Of a stretch of DNA of 64,000 nt, positions 1-8,422 are shown in pieces. The stretch comes from Sphingobacterium sp. SYP-B4668 (GTDB lineage: Bacteria > Bacteroidota > Bacteroidia > Sphingobacteriales > Sphingobacteriaceae). How positions within the stretch are numbered: position 1 is the first letter of the stretch; every line of letters begins with the position of its first letter. The translations under genes and the position numbers were made by a program. The notes below the pieces were generated by a model. The model did no database searches. It was given only the letters and a program-made list of their open reading frames with translations, and was not told the DNA's origin. The stretch covers positions 1,240,001-1,304,000 of the forward strand of contig NZ_CP115483.1 in assembly GCF_027627455.1 (NCBI RefSeq), read 5' to 3'.

Positions 1-2
1 TT

Positions 3-755
3 AAGGAAGCACGGCCGGAGTGGATCGTTCTTGAAAACGTTACTGGACTGTTCACCATTCTCGAACCCGATAGTCTTTCTGAAATGGAGATCAAAGCGGT
101 TGAGCTTTTTTGTCAGGACGACGAGCAACCTGCAACAAGTACCATCATCCGACTCCAACGACGCGTTATCGGAAGCATCATTTCAGAAATCGGATCAGCA
201 GGATATGTACTTCCGACACTTGAAGACGGCACACCAATCGTTTTGTGTATTCCGGCTGCTGCCGTTGGCGCTCCACACCAACGGGATCGGGTTTGGTTTG
301 TTGCCCACGCCGACGGCCACCGAGATAAGCAATATAAAAACAACGATGGAACAGGCGCAGGACAGAAGACGGCTAAAGGACAGGAAGAACGAGCGGGGCA
401 ACGGTGGTCAGGTTTCCCTGACGGATTTTCTGGTGTACCACGCCCTGATCTCCCTATGGAGCCCGGCAGAGGAAATAACCGAGAGGATGCCCAACGAAAT
501 ACAGAAGCGTTTGCTGAAAGTGCTGCCGACAGCGGAACAGGTCGATGGCACGACATTCCCCTATGGACGGGATGGCCAAGTGAACCCCCGTTTTGTGTCC
601 GAGATGATGGGCTTTCCGAAAGACTGGACGGAATTACCTTTCCTGCGTGGCGAACCGAAAGCATAAAAGCCTATGGCAACGCCATCGTTCCGCAGGTCGC
701 CTTTGAAATCTTTAAAGCAATCCAGTCCGTCACCTTGAACCACCAAGCACCATGA
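3..755 (+). CDS. DNA (cytosine-5) methyltransferase, 5' truncated by window edge
   Basis: C-terminal 250 residues of a C5 cytosine methyltransferase of the phage/ICE type. The reading frame is open from base 3. It shows the ENV motif (bases 33-41, the motif IV that follows the catalytic PCQ loop, which is outside the window), a motif VIII-like HQRDRVWF, and a motif X-like YGNAIVPQVAFEIF near the end. It likely methylates element DNA to escape host restriction, or acts as an orphan. The stop overlaps the next gene by 4 bases, so it is translationally coupled to the mobilisation genes. A second frame (about 296-666) also carries methyltransferase-like motifs; see findings. Confidence 0.85.
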   Translation, partial: KEARPEWIVLENVTGLFTILEPDSLSEMEIKAVELFCQDDEQPATSTIIRLQRRVIGSIISEIGSAGYVLPTLEDGTPIVLCIPAAAVGAPHQRDRVWFVAHADGHRDKQYKNNDGTGAGQKTAKGQEERAGQRWSGFPDGFSGVPRPDLPMEPGRGNNREDAQRNTEAFAESAADSGTGRWHDIPLWTGWPSEPPFCVRDDGLSERLDGITFPAWRTESIKAYGNAIVPQVAFEIFKAIQSVTLNHQAP

Positions 756-1162
756 AAAACAGAACAGGAAACCGAAAACCCCAAGCCCATGAACAGCGTA
801 CCCGACGCTTTGAACTCCGGTTGAGCGAAGCGGAACGGGCGCAGTTTCTCGAACTTGAAAAAGTGCTTGGCCTAAGCCGTGCGGACATCGTGCGTATCCG
901 TGTGCTCCAACATTCCAAAAAGATGCTGGTCAATACCACCAAAATCATGAAACTGCTGGACAGTATCGGAACAGAGATAGGCCGATCGGGCAACAATATC
1001 AATCAATTGGCAAAGCACGCCAATTCCTTGCAACAACAGGGAATGCTGCACTCCGCCATTTTGCGTGACCTTGCCCCATTGCTAACCGAATATGTCAGGT
1101 TGCAACGGGAATTGGAACAGTCCATCCGGCGGCTTATCAGGCTTATAAGGGGGCAAACATGA
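752..1162 (+). CDS. MobC-like relaxosome accessory protein
   Basis: 136-residue basic protein. The N-terminal half (about residues 15-60) looks like a ribbon-helix-helix DNA-binding segment, and the later GNNINQLAKHAN motif is typical of MobC-type plasmid mobilisation proteins, followed by a helical C-terminus. It is expected to bind oriT and help the relaxase nick. It overlaps the methyltransferase upstream and the relaxase downstream by 4 bases each, which places it in one operon with them. Assignment rests on the motif and on position directly before a relaxase. Confidence 0.8.
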   Translation: MKNRTGNRKPQAHEQRTRRFELRLSEAERAQFLELEKVLGLSRADIVRIRVLQHSKKMLVNTTKIMKLLDSIGTEIGRSGNNINQLAKHANSLQQQGMLHSAILRDLAPLLTEYVRLQRELEQSIRRLIRLIRGQT

Positions 1163-2340
1163 TCGTTAAGATACTTGACCCGTCAACCACGTTCAAAGGG
1201 GTGCGTTATAATACGAACAAAGTGGACAAGGACAAAGGCGAACTGATGAAAGTATCGGGTTTCGGTGCCTTGCAAGCCCTGCAAAATCTCCGTCCAGAAG
1301 ACTACGTCAATTATATGGAAGCTCAATCCGCAGCCAGTAAACGGACGAAGTACCCACAGCTCCACGCCGTCATTTCCTGCAAGGGACGTTCCCATAGCAA
1401 GCAACAACTTACAGCCATCGCCGAACAATGGCTGAAAGGAATGGGTTACGGCGAACAACCTTATCTCTTGGTATTCCATAAGGACACGGCAAACAACCAT
1501 ATCCATATCGTTTCCACACGGGTAGACCGAGACGGCAAAAAGATAAACGACAGCTTCGAGAAAATCCGTGCCTACGAGGTATTGAACCGTATCGTTGGCG
1601 TGGACGAAAAACAGGAGATCGACAAGAATATCGAAAAAGCATTGAGCTATGGTTTCTCCACACGGGCGCAATTCATGATGATACTTGAAGCACGGGGCTA
1701 TTCGCTTAAACTGTCCGATGGGATTTATCAGATCAGTCGTTACGGCAAAAGACAAGGTACGGTCCCTTTGGAACAGGTGGACGCCAAAATCGGCACATTC
1801 AGTAAAGACATCAGTCGGCTGGCACAGCTCCGCGCTGTCTTTGCCAAGTACCGTGGCCAGTACGATCCGGCGGTTGTTCATGTTACGGCCCCGCTTCCCG
1901 GTAATAGATCGTCCGCTCCATCGGGCTACACGTCGGCAATGGCGCAGATGCTAACGGACAAATTCGGGATACAGATCATATTTCACGGTAAGGACGGAAA
2001 ACCACCTTACGGTTATACCGTCATCGACCATTCGAGGAAAATGGTCTACAAGGGCAAAGACCTCATGCCGTTGGCAGAATTTATCGCACCATCGGAAAAT
2101 ACACCCGAAATATCTGCCAAAGCGGACAGAGCAGAGACTAAAGCGGACAGGACTGGACAAAACGAAAAGGAACAGAAAACGCCGCCAGAAGAAACCGCTA
2201 CCTATACCGATCATGTACAGGGAACATCCGAGCAATGGATACCAAATATCCAGATTGACATTTCCGACGACATCGACGATGAAGCGATCCACGGACGCAA
2301 CCGGAGACGTAAGCGCAAAGCCCGTACAAATACCCGCTGA
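1159..2340 (+). CDS. Relaxase / mobilisation nuclease
   Basis: 393 residues with the relaxase signature: candidate catalytic Tyr17 in VRYNTNK, a central HAVISCKG strand, and the metal-binding NNHIHIVSTR segment with His114 and His116. It would nick oriT, stay covalently attached to the strand and pilot it into the recipient. Family features (single N-terminal Tyr, H-x-H) suit the MOBP-like relaxases of Bacteroidetes conjugative elements. The C-terminal third is charged and low in recognisable motifs, ending in a basic tail. oriT was not located. Confidence 0.9.
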   Translation: MIVKILDPSTTFKGVRYNTNKVDKDKGELMKVSGFGALQALQNLRPEDYVNYMEAQSAASKRTKYPQLHAVISCKGRSHSKQQLTAIAEQWLKGMGYGEQPYLLVFHKDTANNHIHIVSTRVDRDGKKINDSFEKIRAYEVLNRIVGVDEKQEIDKNIEKALSYGFSTRAQFMMILEARGYSLKLSDGIYQISRYGKRQGTVPLEQVDAKIGTFSKDISRLAQLRAVFAKYRGQYDPAVVHVTAPLPGNRSSAPSGYTSAMAQMLTDKFGIQIIFHGKDGKPPYGYTVIDHSRKMVYKGKDLMPLAEFIAPSENTPEISAKADRAETKADRTGQNEKEQKTPPEETATYTDHVQGTSEQWIPNIQIDISDDIDDEAIHGRNRRRKRKARTNTR

Positions 2341-2378
2341 CATCACTTTATCAACAACACCTTTAAAACCCACGCACT

Positions 2379-3014
2379 ATGCTCATACTTATAGGAAACC
2401 AAAAAGGCGGGGCGGGAAAAAGTACGCTCACCCTGCTGCTCGCCAACTACCTGACCCAGCAACAAGAACGGCGGGTTACGATACTTGACATGGATTACCA
2501 GCAATCACTTTCCGCCAAAGCCGAGAAAGCAAAAATCTTGGAAAATGAACCGCTGTACGAAATCGTACCCGCAGACCTCAGCCATTTTCCGGCAATGCAA
2601 CGGAGGTTGGGGAAGTCACGGAACGAAATCGTACTGATCGACCTGCCGGGCAAGATGGACGACGATGGTCTGATCCCCATATTTGCTGCCGCCGATGCGG
2701 TGATCTGTCCGTTTGCCTTTGACGAATTTTCGGTGGACTCGACATTGCTGTTTGCAATGGTAATGGGCAGGATCAACAGGCGGGCGCCCCTGATCTTCGT
2801 GCCAAACCGTATCAAGAACACCGTCAAGTACGAAACCCGGACGGAAGTCGAAAATGTCCTGCGCGGTTTCGGTACGGTCGCACCCAGCCTGCCAGACCGT
2901 ATAGACTTCCAGCGGGTAAACACATTCCAGACACCGATCATCCTATATCCCGTTATCCTGCCGCTCTTAGACCTGATCTATGAACAGTACATTGCTAAGG
3001 AGGAACCATTATGA
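2379..3014 (+). CDS. ParA-family ATPase (TraA-like)
   Basis: 211 residues with a deviant Walker A (NQKGGAGKST, residues 7-16), a Walker A'-like LDMDYQQS and a Walker B-like VLIDLPG. ParA/MinD-type ATPases open the tra operon in Bacteroidetes conjugative transposons (TraA) and probably act in element partitioning or transfer control. It follows the relaxase by 38 bases and overlaps the next gene by 4 bases. Confidence 0.85.
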   Translation: MLILIGNQKGGAGKSTLTLLLANYLTQQQERRVTILDMDYQQSLSAKAEKAKILENEPLYEIVPADLSHFPAMQRRLGKSRNEIVLIDLPGKMDDDGLIPIFAAADAVICPFAFDEFSVDSTLLFAMVMGRINRRAPLIFVPNRIKNTVKYETRTEVENVLRGFGTVAPSLPDRIDFQRVNTFQTPIILYPVILPLLDLIYEQYIAKEEPL

Positions 3015-3358
3015 GCGGAATAAAAAGCCTTGCCGACGAGCTTCGGGATTCCATGCGGAAAGGGAAACCGCCACAGGCAAATGAAATCCCCCCTGTAGAA
3101 CCACCAAAGGACACACCAAAGAAAAAAACGGAAACACTGGAACGCCTGTTTGAAAGTATCCAAAACCATGAACTGACCGGGCGTGAACGGTTACTGATCC
3201 GTCTGGACGACAAGACCCTTTTTCTACTCAAACAACTGAAAGTTGCCAAAGGTATCGACATGACCAAGATCATATCCTACAGCCTGCACCAATTTCTAAA
3301 AACCCATCCCGAACTCACCCGATACATCAAAGAACACATTAAAACCCTTGATCTATGA
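3011..3358 (+). CDS. TraB-like conjugative transposon protein (DUF3408-like)
   Basis: 115 residues with a Pro/Lys-rich N-terminal half and a C-terminal half (about residues 55-110) resembling a short DNA-binding fold (LIRLDDKTLFLLKQLK, then a helix ending the protein). Position right after ParA and length fit the small TraB/DUF3408 group of Bacteroidetes elements. No enzymatic motif is seen. ATGA overlaps on both sides indicate coupled translation. Confidence 0.55.
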   Translation: MSGIKSLADELRDSMRKGKPPQANEIPPVEPPKDTPKKKTETLERLFESIQNHELTGRERLLIRLDDKTLFLLKQLKVAKGIDMTKIISYSLHQFLKTHPELTRYIKEHIKTLDL

Positions 3359-3675
3359 ACTGGACACAATTCCTGCTCGGCGTTATCGCCATCTATGGCA
3401 TTTACTATGCCCTAAACGTACTGTATGACCTGTTTATCCAACTCCGTGCTCCGCGGGCGGCCGATGGAGGAAACGAATTGACATTTGATGAAGATTCACC
3501 GCCCGAAAGGGTTATTCCCGAACCATCCAAAAGAGAAAACGAACCTATGGTAACGGAGGGGAAACCCGTTATCTCATCCGGCCCCCTGCAATCCACAGGA
3601 GGCATAAACCTAAAGCAACTCGTATCGCTCATGCAAAACGACGTGGTCGAGTACACCAAAGCCATCCCTTATTAA
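3355..3675 (+). CDS. Small single-pass membrane protein of the tra operon
   Basis: 106 residues. One N-terminal membrane helix (about residues 5-28) is followed by a polar, Pro/Glu-rich tail. It sits between the ParA/DUF3408 pair and the DUF4134 genes, the place held by TraC/TraD-type small proteins in related elements. No function can be read from it directly. Confidence 0.6.
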   Translation: MNWTQFLLGVIAIYGIYYALNVLYDLFIQLRAPRAADGGNELTFDEDSPPERVIPEPSKRENEPMVTEGKPVISSGPLQSTGGINLKQLVSLMQNDVVEYTKAIPY

Positions 3676-3682
3676 ATCCATT

Positions 3683-3988
3683 ATGCGACCAATCCGCTTT
3701 GTGGCAGTATTCCTTACTGTCATTTTTTTTGCCCTGTACGCAACCGCCCAGCCCGGCCTTGCCGAATTTAGGGAAGTGCGCAAAGAAGTCAATACGTGGT
3801 ACTACAACTTCTCTGACCTTGCCTTTGTCATCGGTGCCGTGTGCGGACTGCTCGGTGGTTTGCGGGTGTACAGCAACTGGCAGTCCGGCAAGCATCATAT
3901 CGATGCACAGGTCATGGGATGGTTCTTTTCCTGTCTTTTCCTATCGCTCGTCGGTGCCGCACTAAAGGCCCTTTTCGGGGTAAACTAA
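3683..3988 (+). CDS. DUF4134 conjugation protein, copy 1 (TraE-like)
   Basis: 101 residues: an N-terminal signal peptide ending near ATAQ, then two hydrophobic segments around the conserved FVIGAVCGLLGGLRVYSNWQ and a C-terminal membrane helix. This is the DUF4134/TraE layout, comparable in size and topology to VirB2-type pilin or VirB3-type subunits. A second DUF4134 gene follows directly. Start chosen at the ATG 7 bases after the previous stop. Confidence 0.85.
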   Translation: MRPIRFVAVFLTVIFFALYATAQPGLAEFREVRKEVNTWYYNFSDLAFVIGAVCGLLGGLRVYSNWQSGKHHIDAQVMGWFFSCLFLSLVGAALKALFGVN

Positions 3989-4029
3989 CAATCCTATCAT
4001 TTTTTATTCACTTTTTATCCATTATCTCT

Positions 4030-4338
4030 ATGACAGTAAACACTAAAAAACTGTTTGCAATGGCCGCGCTTTGCCTTTCCGCGGCCCAATCAACATTCGC
4101 ACAAGGTGGTACAGTTGGTATCGATGCCGCCACATCATCATTGACCAGCTACGTAGACCCCATTTCGACGCTCATTCTGGCCATCGGCGCGGTCGTCGGG
4201 CTCATTGGGGGAATACGGGTGTACATCAAGTGGAACAGTGGAGATCAGGACATCAATAAAGAGTTGATGTCGTGGGGAGGTTCCTGCCTGTTCTTGGTAC
4301 TCGTGTCGGTGGTCATCAAAGCGTTTTTCGGCGTATGA
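4030..4338 (+). CDS. DUF4134 conjugation protein, copy 2 (TraE-like)
   Basis: 102 residues. A signal peptide ends near STFAQ, followed by the two membrane segments with LILAIGAVVGLIGGIRVYIKWNSG and a C-terminal hydrophobic stretch. It is paralogous to the preceding gene. The frame is open far upstream, but the ATG at 4030 gives a proper signal peptide and is the chosen start. It overlaps the DUF4133 gene by 4 bases (ATGA). It is probably a structural membrane subunit of the conjugation channel or pilus. Confidence 0.85.
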   Translation: MTVNTKKLFAMAALCLSAAQSTFAQGGTVGIDAATSSLTSYVDPISTLILAIGAVVGLIGGIRVYIKWNSGDQDINKELMSWGGSCLFLVLVSVVIKAFFGV

Positions 4339-4646
4339 CACACGGGCGTTATCCAATTTATAAGGGGCTGCAAAAGCCCCTTATTTACCGCGGTTTCAAG
4401 GGCAAGTTTATCTATTGGGGCATAGGTTCCCTTATCGGTGGTCTGGCCATCGGTGGACTTATCGGCGCACTGACCAACCTGATCCTGGGCGGCTTTGCTA
4501 CCCTTGCCCTGATGGGTGCAGGACTTGCCTATACATTCATGAAACAGGGTAACGGTCTCCATGACAAAACCCGCCACCGAGGCGTATTTATCCACCCCGT
4601 CCATTTATCGATCAGCTATGAGAACAGAAAGAAAGACAGCCTTTGA
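4335..4646 (+). CDS. traF: DUF4133 conjugation protein (TraF-like)
   Basis: 103 residues with the typical start HGRYPIYKGLQKPLIYRGFKG and two adjacent membrane helices (about residues 30-75), as in TraF/DUF4133, thought to be VirB3-like. The start at 4335 is set by the ATGA overlap with the previous stop. The 3' end overlaps the annotated start of TraG by 86 bases if TraG begins at 4561. Confidence 0.85.
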   Translation: MTHGRYPIYKGLQKPLIYRGFKGKFIYWGIGSLIGGLAIGGLIGALTNLILGGFATLALMGAGLAYTFMKQGNGLHDKTRHRGVFIHPVHLSISYENRKKDSL

Positions 4647-7107
4647 AATGCCCTACGTGGGTATTGACCATTATCAGGGCATGTCCATACTGTACGGCGA
4701 CCGTGGCGATTTTTCAGTCGTGATGCGACTGACCAATCCCGTCTTACAGTATGGCGCCGATCCCGAAGCCTATACCGCTTTCCAACAGGTATTGCTTAAC
4801 GTCATCAAGATACTTGGCGAGGGGCATATCATCCAAAAGCACGACGTATTCATCAAACGGAAATACCAGCCCAAACCTGCAACCGAGTTCTTGGAACAGA
4901 AATACCAAGAACATTTTGAGGGTCGGGAATATACCGAAATCAGAACCTACCTGACCGTTACCCGTCTGGTCAAAAAAGGGGCATTCTACACCTATGACAA
5001 AAAAGTGCTGGCCACTTTCGGGCAGAACATGGCCAAAGTATTTGACCTGCTTTCCGGCGCCGCACTTAACCCCGCATACCTCACCGAAGCGGAAATAAAC
5101 CGTTTTGTAAACAGGGTGCTCGCCGTGGAGTTTGAGCAGCCACACATCACGTTGGACAATCTCCGTTGTGCAGACCGTGAGTTACGGATCGGTGACCGGG
5201 CCGTCCGCTGTATCAGCATGGTCAACACCGATTCGGTTGACCTGCCCGAAAAGGTCGGAACCTTTACGGCCAAAAATGAAACGAACGGTATGCGTGATTT
5301 TCCGGTGGACAACCTGTTTTTCCTGCACCATGTTCCCGGTTATCGTATCATTATCTATAACCAATTATTGGAGATACCCAGCCAACAGATCACGCTCGGC
5401 AAACTTGAAGTAAAACGCAAAAGGCATTCGAGCGTACCCGATCCGGCAAACCTCATGTGCGTGGAGGACATAGACCGTTTATTGGTAGACGTGGCACGCG
5501 ACAACCAGCTATTGGTAAATGCGCACTATTCCATGATCGTATGTGCCGATACGGACAAGATCGACAAAACGGCCAATTTTATCGAAGCCGCCCTGTTCCA
5601 GCAGGGGATCATCCCATCACGCAATGCCTACAACCAATTGGAACTGTTCCGGTGTGCCTTGCCGGGCGTTGGCGTGGAACTGAAAAAGTACGATTGGTTC
5701 CTGACGACGGCCGATGCCGCCCTCTGTTTCTTTTTCAAGGAAAGGCTGCCGACCGACGAACCCTCGGAGTTTCTGCTAAGGTTTACCGACCGTCAAGGGG
5801 TGCCCGTGGCGCTGGACCCGTCGGACCTCGTTATGAGGACAGGCCGTATAAAAAATCGCAATCGCTTCGTGTTAGGTAGCAGTGGCACGGGTAAGAGTTA
5901 TGCCATAAATGCGATCGTCCAACAGTACCTGCAATACAACATGGACGTGGTGATCGTGGACATGGGGCATTCCTATTCCGGTCTTTGCAGCACCTATGGG
6001 GGCAAGTACATCACCTATTCGGAAGAAAAGCCTATCACGATGAACCCCTTTGCGATCAGCGAGGAAGAATACAACATCGAGAAAAAGGATTTTTTGATAA
6101 CGTTGATCTGTCTGCTCTGGAAAGGTTCCGAGGGTTCGGTAACCACCGTCGAGCGTGACGTAATTTCCAATGTCATTTCAGCCTATTACGCCCATCATTT
6201 CGATAAAGCCATCGAAGACCGCGTAGACAGGTTGGACTTTAATTCCTTTTATGAATTTGCCGTTCGGAAAATCCCCGATATAAGAAACGAAGAAAGCATC
6301 GCTTTTGACGTGGAAGAATTTCGGTTTGTATTAAAGAAGTTTTACAGAGGGGGTGAATACGAAGCGATACTGAACGAAGATGCCGACCAATCGCTATTCA
6401 ACGAACGGTTCATAGTCTATGAAATTGACAATATACAGAATAACAAGACGCTCCTGCCAATCGTAACGCTGATTATAATGGATCTGTTCGTGCAAAAGAT
6501 GCGCCACAGGAAGAACCGCCGGAAAACACTGATCTTGGAGGAAGCATGGCGGGCCATTTCCTCGCCAATGATGGCGAATTTCCTTTTATACCTAAACAAG
6601 ACCGTGCGGAAGTTTTGGGGGGAAATCATCGAGGTGACGCAGGAAATCAATGACATCATCGGCAACCCCATTATCAAGGACAGCATCATAAACAATTCGG
6701 ATACCATCATCCTGCTGCAACAGAACGAGGCCGATTTTAGAAAGGTTGCCGAATTGCTCTCCATCACCGAGGCCGAACAGAAGAAGATTTTCACGATAAA
6801 CCGTCTTGACAACAAGGACGGACGTGCCCGTTTCAACGAGTTCTATATCCGTCGGGGAAATGTCGGGGAAGTGTACGGCGTGGAGGTTAGTATTTACCAC
6901 CATTTGGCGTTCACGACCGAAAAACCCGAAAAAAGCGCCGTGGAGATTTACGCCAAACATCATGGCAGCTACCCAAAAGCCCTAACGGCGTTCGTGTCCG
7001 ATATGGAAAAGAGCGGTCTTGCATTGGGCGATTTTGTGCAAAGGGTAAACGAGAACAATGCGCCAGTTGAAACACAAAGAGAATATTTTAAACCTGATTT
7101 TACATGA
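4561..7107 (+). CDS. traG: TraG conjugation ATPase (VirB4-like)
   Basis: 848 residues. Walker A is GSSGTGKS (residues 439-446) and the Walker B strand is LILEE (657-661), in the order and spacing of VirB4/TrbE-type ATPases. The N-terminal 400 residues are the usual TraG domain that contacts membrane partners. It is the motor of the mating-pair formation system. The start is uncertain: ATG at 4561 overlaps traF by 86 bases, while an in-frame ATG at 4618 (MRTERKT) overlaps less. It ends with a 4-base overlap onto the next gene. Confidence 0.95.
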   Translation: MTKPATEAYLSTPSIYRSAMRTERKTAFEMPYVGIDHYQGMSILYGDRGDFSVVMRLTNPVLQYGADPEAYTAFQQVLLNVIKILGEGHIIQKHDVFIKRKYQPKPATEFLEQKYQEHFEGREYTEIRTYLTVTRLVKKGAFYTYDKKVLATFGQNMAKVFDLLSGAALNPAYLTEAEINRFVNRVLAVEFEQPHITLDNLRCADRELRIGDRAVRCISMVNTDSVDLPEKVGTFTAKNETNGMRDFPVDNLFFLHHVPGYRIIIYNQLLEIPSQQITLGKLEVKRKRHSSVPDPANLMCVEDIDRLLVDVARDNQLLVNAHYSMIVCADTDKIDKTANFIEAALFQQGIIPSRNAYNQLELFRCALPGVGVELKKYDWFLTTADAALCFFFKERLPTDEPSEFLLRFTDRQGVPVALDPSDLVMRTGRIKNRNRFVLGSSGTGKSYAINAIVQQYLQYNMDVVIVDMGHSYSGLCSTYGGKYITYSEEKPITMNPFAISEEEYNIEKKDFLITLICLLWKGSEGSVTTVERDVISNVISAYYAHHFDKAIEDRVDRLDFNSFYEFAVRKIPDIRNEESIAFDVEEFRFVLKKFYRGGEYEAILNEDADQSLFNERFIVYEIDNIQNNKTLLPIVTLIIMDLFVQKMRHRKNRRKTLILEEAWRAISSPMMANFLLYLNKTVRKFWGEIIEVTQEINDIIGNPIIKDSIINNSDTIILLQQNEADFRKVAELLSITEAEQKKIFTINRLDNKDGRARFNEFYIRRGNVGEVYGVEVSIYHHLAFTTEKPEKSAVEIYAKHHGSYPKALTAFVSDMEKSGLALGDFVQRVNENNAPVETQREYFKPDFT

Positions 7108-7766
7108 AACGAATTATTGCAATAACGATCCTGTCCCTTGCTGTTTTCTATGCAAGAGGGCAGATTTACATTGACCCCGCCGTCGCAGCCGCAACGGGCG
7201 TCCATGCCGGAGTGATGAACAGCCAGCTGGGCAACGTGAACGACAATCTCACACTTATCCAACGTGGACAGCTCGCCGTAACGGGCCAGCTCCTGATCGT
7301 GAACGATTTGCAGGACAAGATTTATAAAGGGTTAAGCGAAGTATCCGGCGTTGTCCGTTCACTGCTCACCGTAAAGGACATTGCCAGCATTTCCCTTGAC
7401 ATCGTTAACGACGTGGAAAAGGCAATGAACATTGCAAGGGGAAATCCGGTACTCCTGCTATTTGCCGAAGCGGGCGCACGGGAATTTAAGACACGGGCGA
7501 CCAACCTGTCTGCGGAGGTCAGTGCCTTTGTATTGAAAGGTGGAAAGGATAATCTTATGGATGCGGGCGAACGGGCAAAACTGCTCAACCGGATACGTAC
7601 CGAATTGACTATCCTGCGAGGCGTAGCCTTTGGGATGCACCGAAGTATGTATTGGGCGAAACAGCGCGGTATCCTTAACTCCCTCAACCCATACGCTGGT
7701 TTTATCAATATCGACAAACAGATTGCCGATGACATTATCCGTAATTCAAAATTGCTCAAACGATGA
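7104..7766 (+). CDS. Exported tra-operon protein, paralogue A
   Basis: 220 residues with a signal peptide (cleavage near YARG-Q), then an all-helical body with LLLFAEAGAREFKTR, LMDAGERAKLL and MYWAKQRGILNSLNPYAGFIN. The same landmarks recur in the gene at 8419, and more weakly at 7763. No domain of known function was recognised. Its place between TraG and TraJ corresponds to the TraH/TraI slot of Bacteroidetes elements, so it is probably a periplasmic component of the channel. Coupled to both neighbours by 4-base overlaps. Confidence 0.75.
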   Translation: MKRIIAITILSLAVFYARGQIYIDPAVAAATGVHAGVMNSQLGNVNDNLTLIQRGQLAVTGQLLIVNDLQDKIYKGLSEVSGVVRSLLTVKDIASISLDIVNDVEKAMNIARGNPVLLLFAEAGAREFKTRATNLSAEVSAFVLKGGKDNLMDAGERAKLLNRIRTELTILRGVAFGMHRSMYWAKQRGILNSLNPYAGFINIDKQIADDIIRNSKLLKR

Positions 7767-8422
7767 GATACTTTATCCTGACCCTCTTGCTTTTGGTCAT
7801 CGCCCTGACCAGAGCAAACGCACAGCTCAATGTGGAGCTGCTCCACCAATTGGTCGAACACAGCAAAGATGAATACGACCGCCAGATCACCGCAAGAAAC
7901 AGACAGGCCATCACCTCGGCCAACGAGGAAGTAAACCGAGAAGAAACGGCAAAACTCAAAACCCGCTATCGGCAGTTGCACAGCCGTTTTCAAGTTTTGG
8001 GAACTGCATTGCAGGGGCTTAGTATGGGGCTTGAATCCGCGCCAATCGTAACCGAGATCATAAACCAACAAAAAAGGATTATAGGCATTGTTTCCACACA
8101 CCCCGAATTTCTTTTACTTGCCATCGATGCAGAAAAAGATATGGCAGAAAAAGCCGTGCAGCTCGCACGCTACCTGACAGGACTTTTTATCAGTATCGGC
8201 GACCTCAACCAGATGAAAGCGAGCGACAGGAGAATACTTTACGGACACGTCCTGCAGGAGCTTCGGAAGATCGCAGGAGCATCAAGGGGGCTTGCAGCTA
8301 CCCTATACTATTCGACACGAAAAAAGCTGCTCGATTCCCTCAATCCGTTTTCCGGTTATATCAATGAGGACAAGCGTATAGTCGATAATATTTTAAGGCA
8401 ATTGGAGGAATTTAAACCATGA
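7763..8422 (+). CDS. Exported tra-operon protein, paralogue B
   Basis: 219 residues with a signal peptide ending near ANAQ, a charged coiled-coil-like segment (about residues 30-70) and a helical body. The C-terminal pattern RKKLLDSLNPFSGYINEDKRIVDNI matches the ends of the genes on either side. It is the most diverged member of the three-gene family. Function unknown; a periplasmic part of the mating apparatus is likely from context. ATGA overlaps at both ends. Confidence 0.75.
   Translation: MRYFILTLLLLVIALTRANAQLNVELLHQLVEHSKDEYDRQITARNRQAITSANEEVNREETAKLKTRYRQLHSRFQVLGTALQGLSMGLESAPIVTEIINQQKRIIGIVSTHPEFLLLAIDAEKDMAEKAVQLARYLTGLFISIGDLNQMKASDRRILYGHVLQELRKIAGASRGLAATLYYSTRKKLLDSLNPFSGYINEDKRIVDNILRQLEEFKP

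Noticed and set aside
113..664. Minus-strand open frame inside the methyltransferase gene
   Set aside because: It is antisense to a gene with clear motifs, has no recognisable domain and reads like a GC-rich shadow frame.
31..666. The alternative methyltransferase-like frame as an independent gene
   Set aside because: Only its last two thirds resemble methyltransferases and it lacks motif X. I reported it as a dual-frame observation, not as a separate gene.
1183..1881. Minus-strand open frame across the relaxase gene
   Set aside because: The relaxase on the plus strand has the full set of motifs; the antisense frame has none.
3841..4338. Long version of the second DUF4134 protein starting at 3841
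   Set aside because: The extra N-terminus overlaps the first DUF4134 gene and hides the signal peptide; the ATG at 4030 fits the family.
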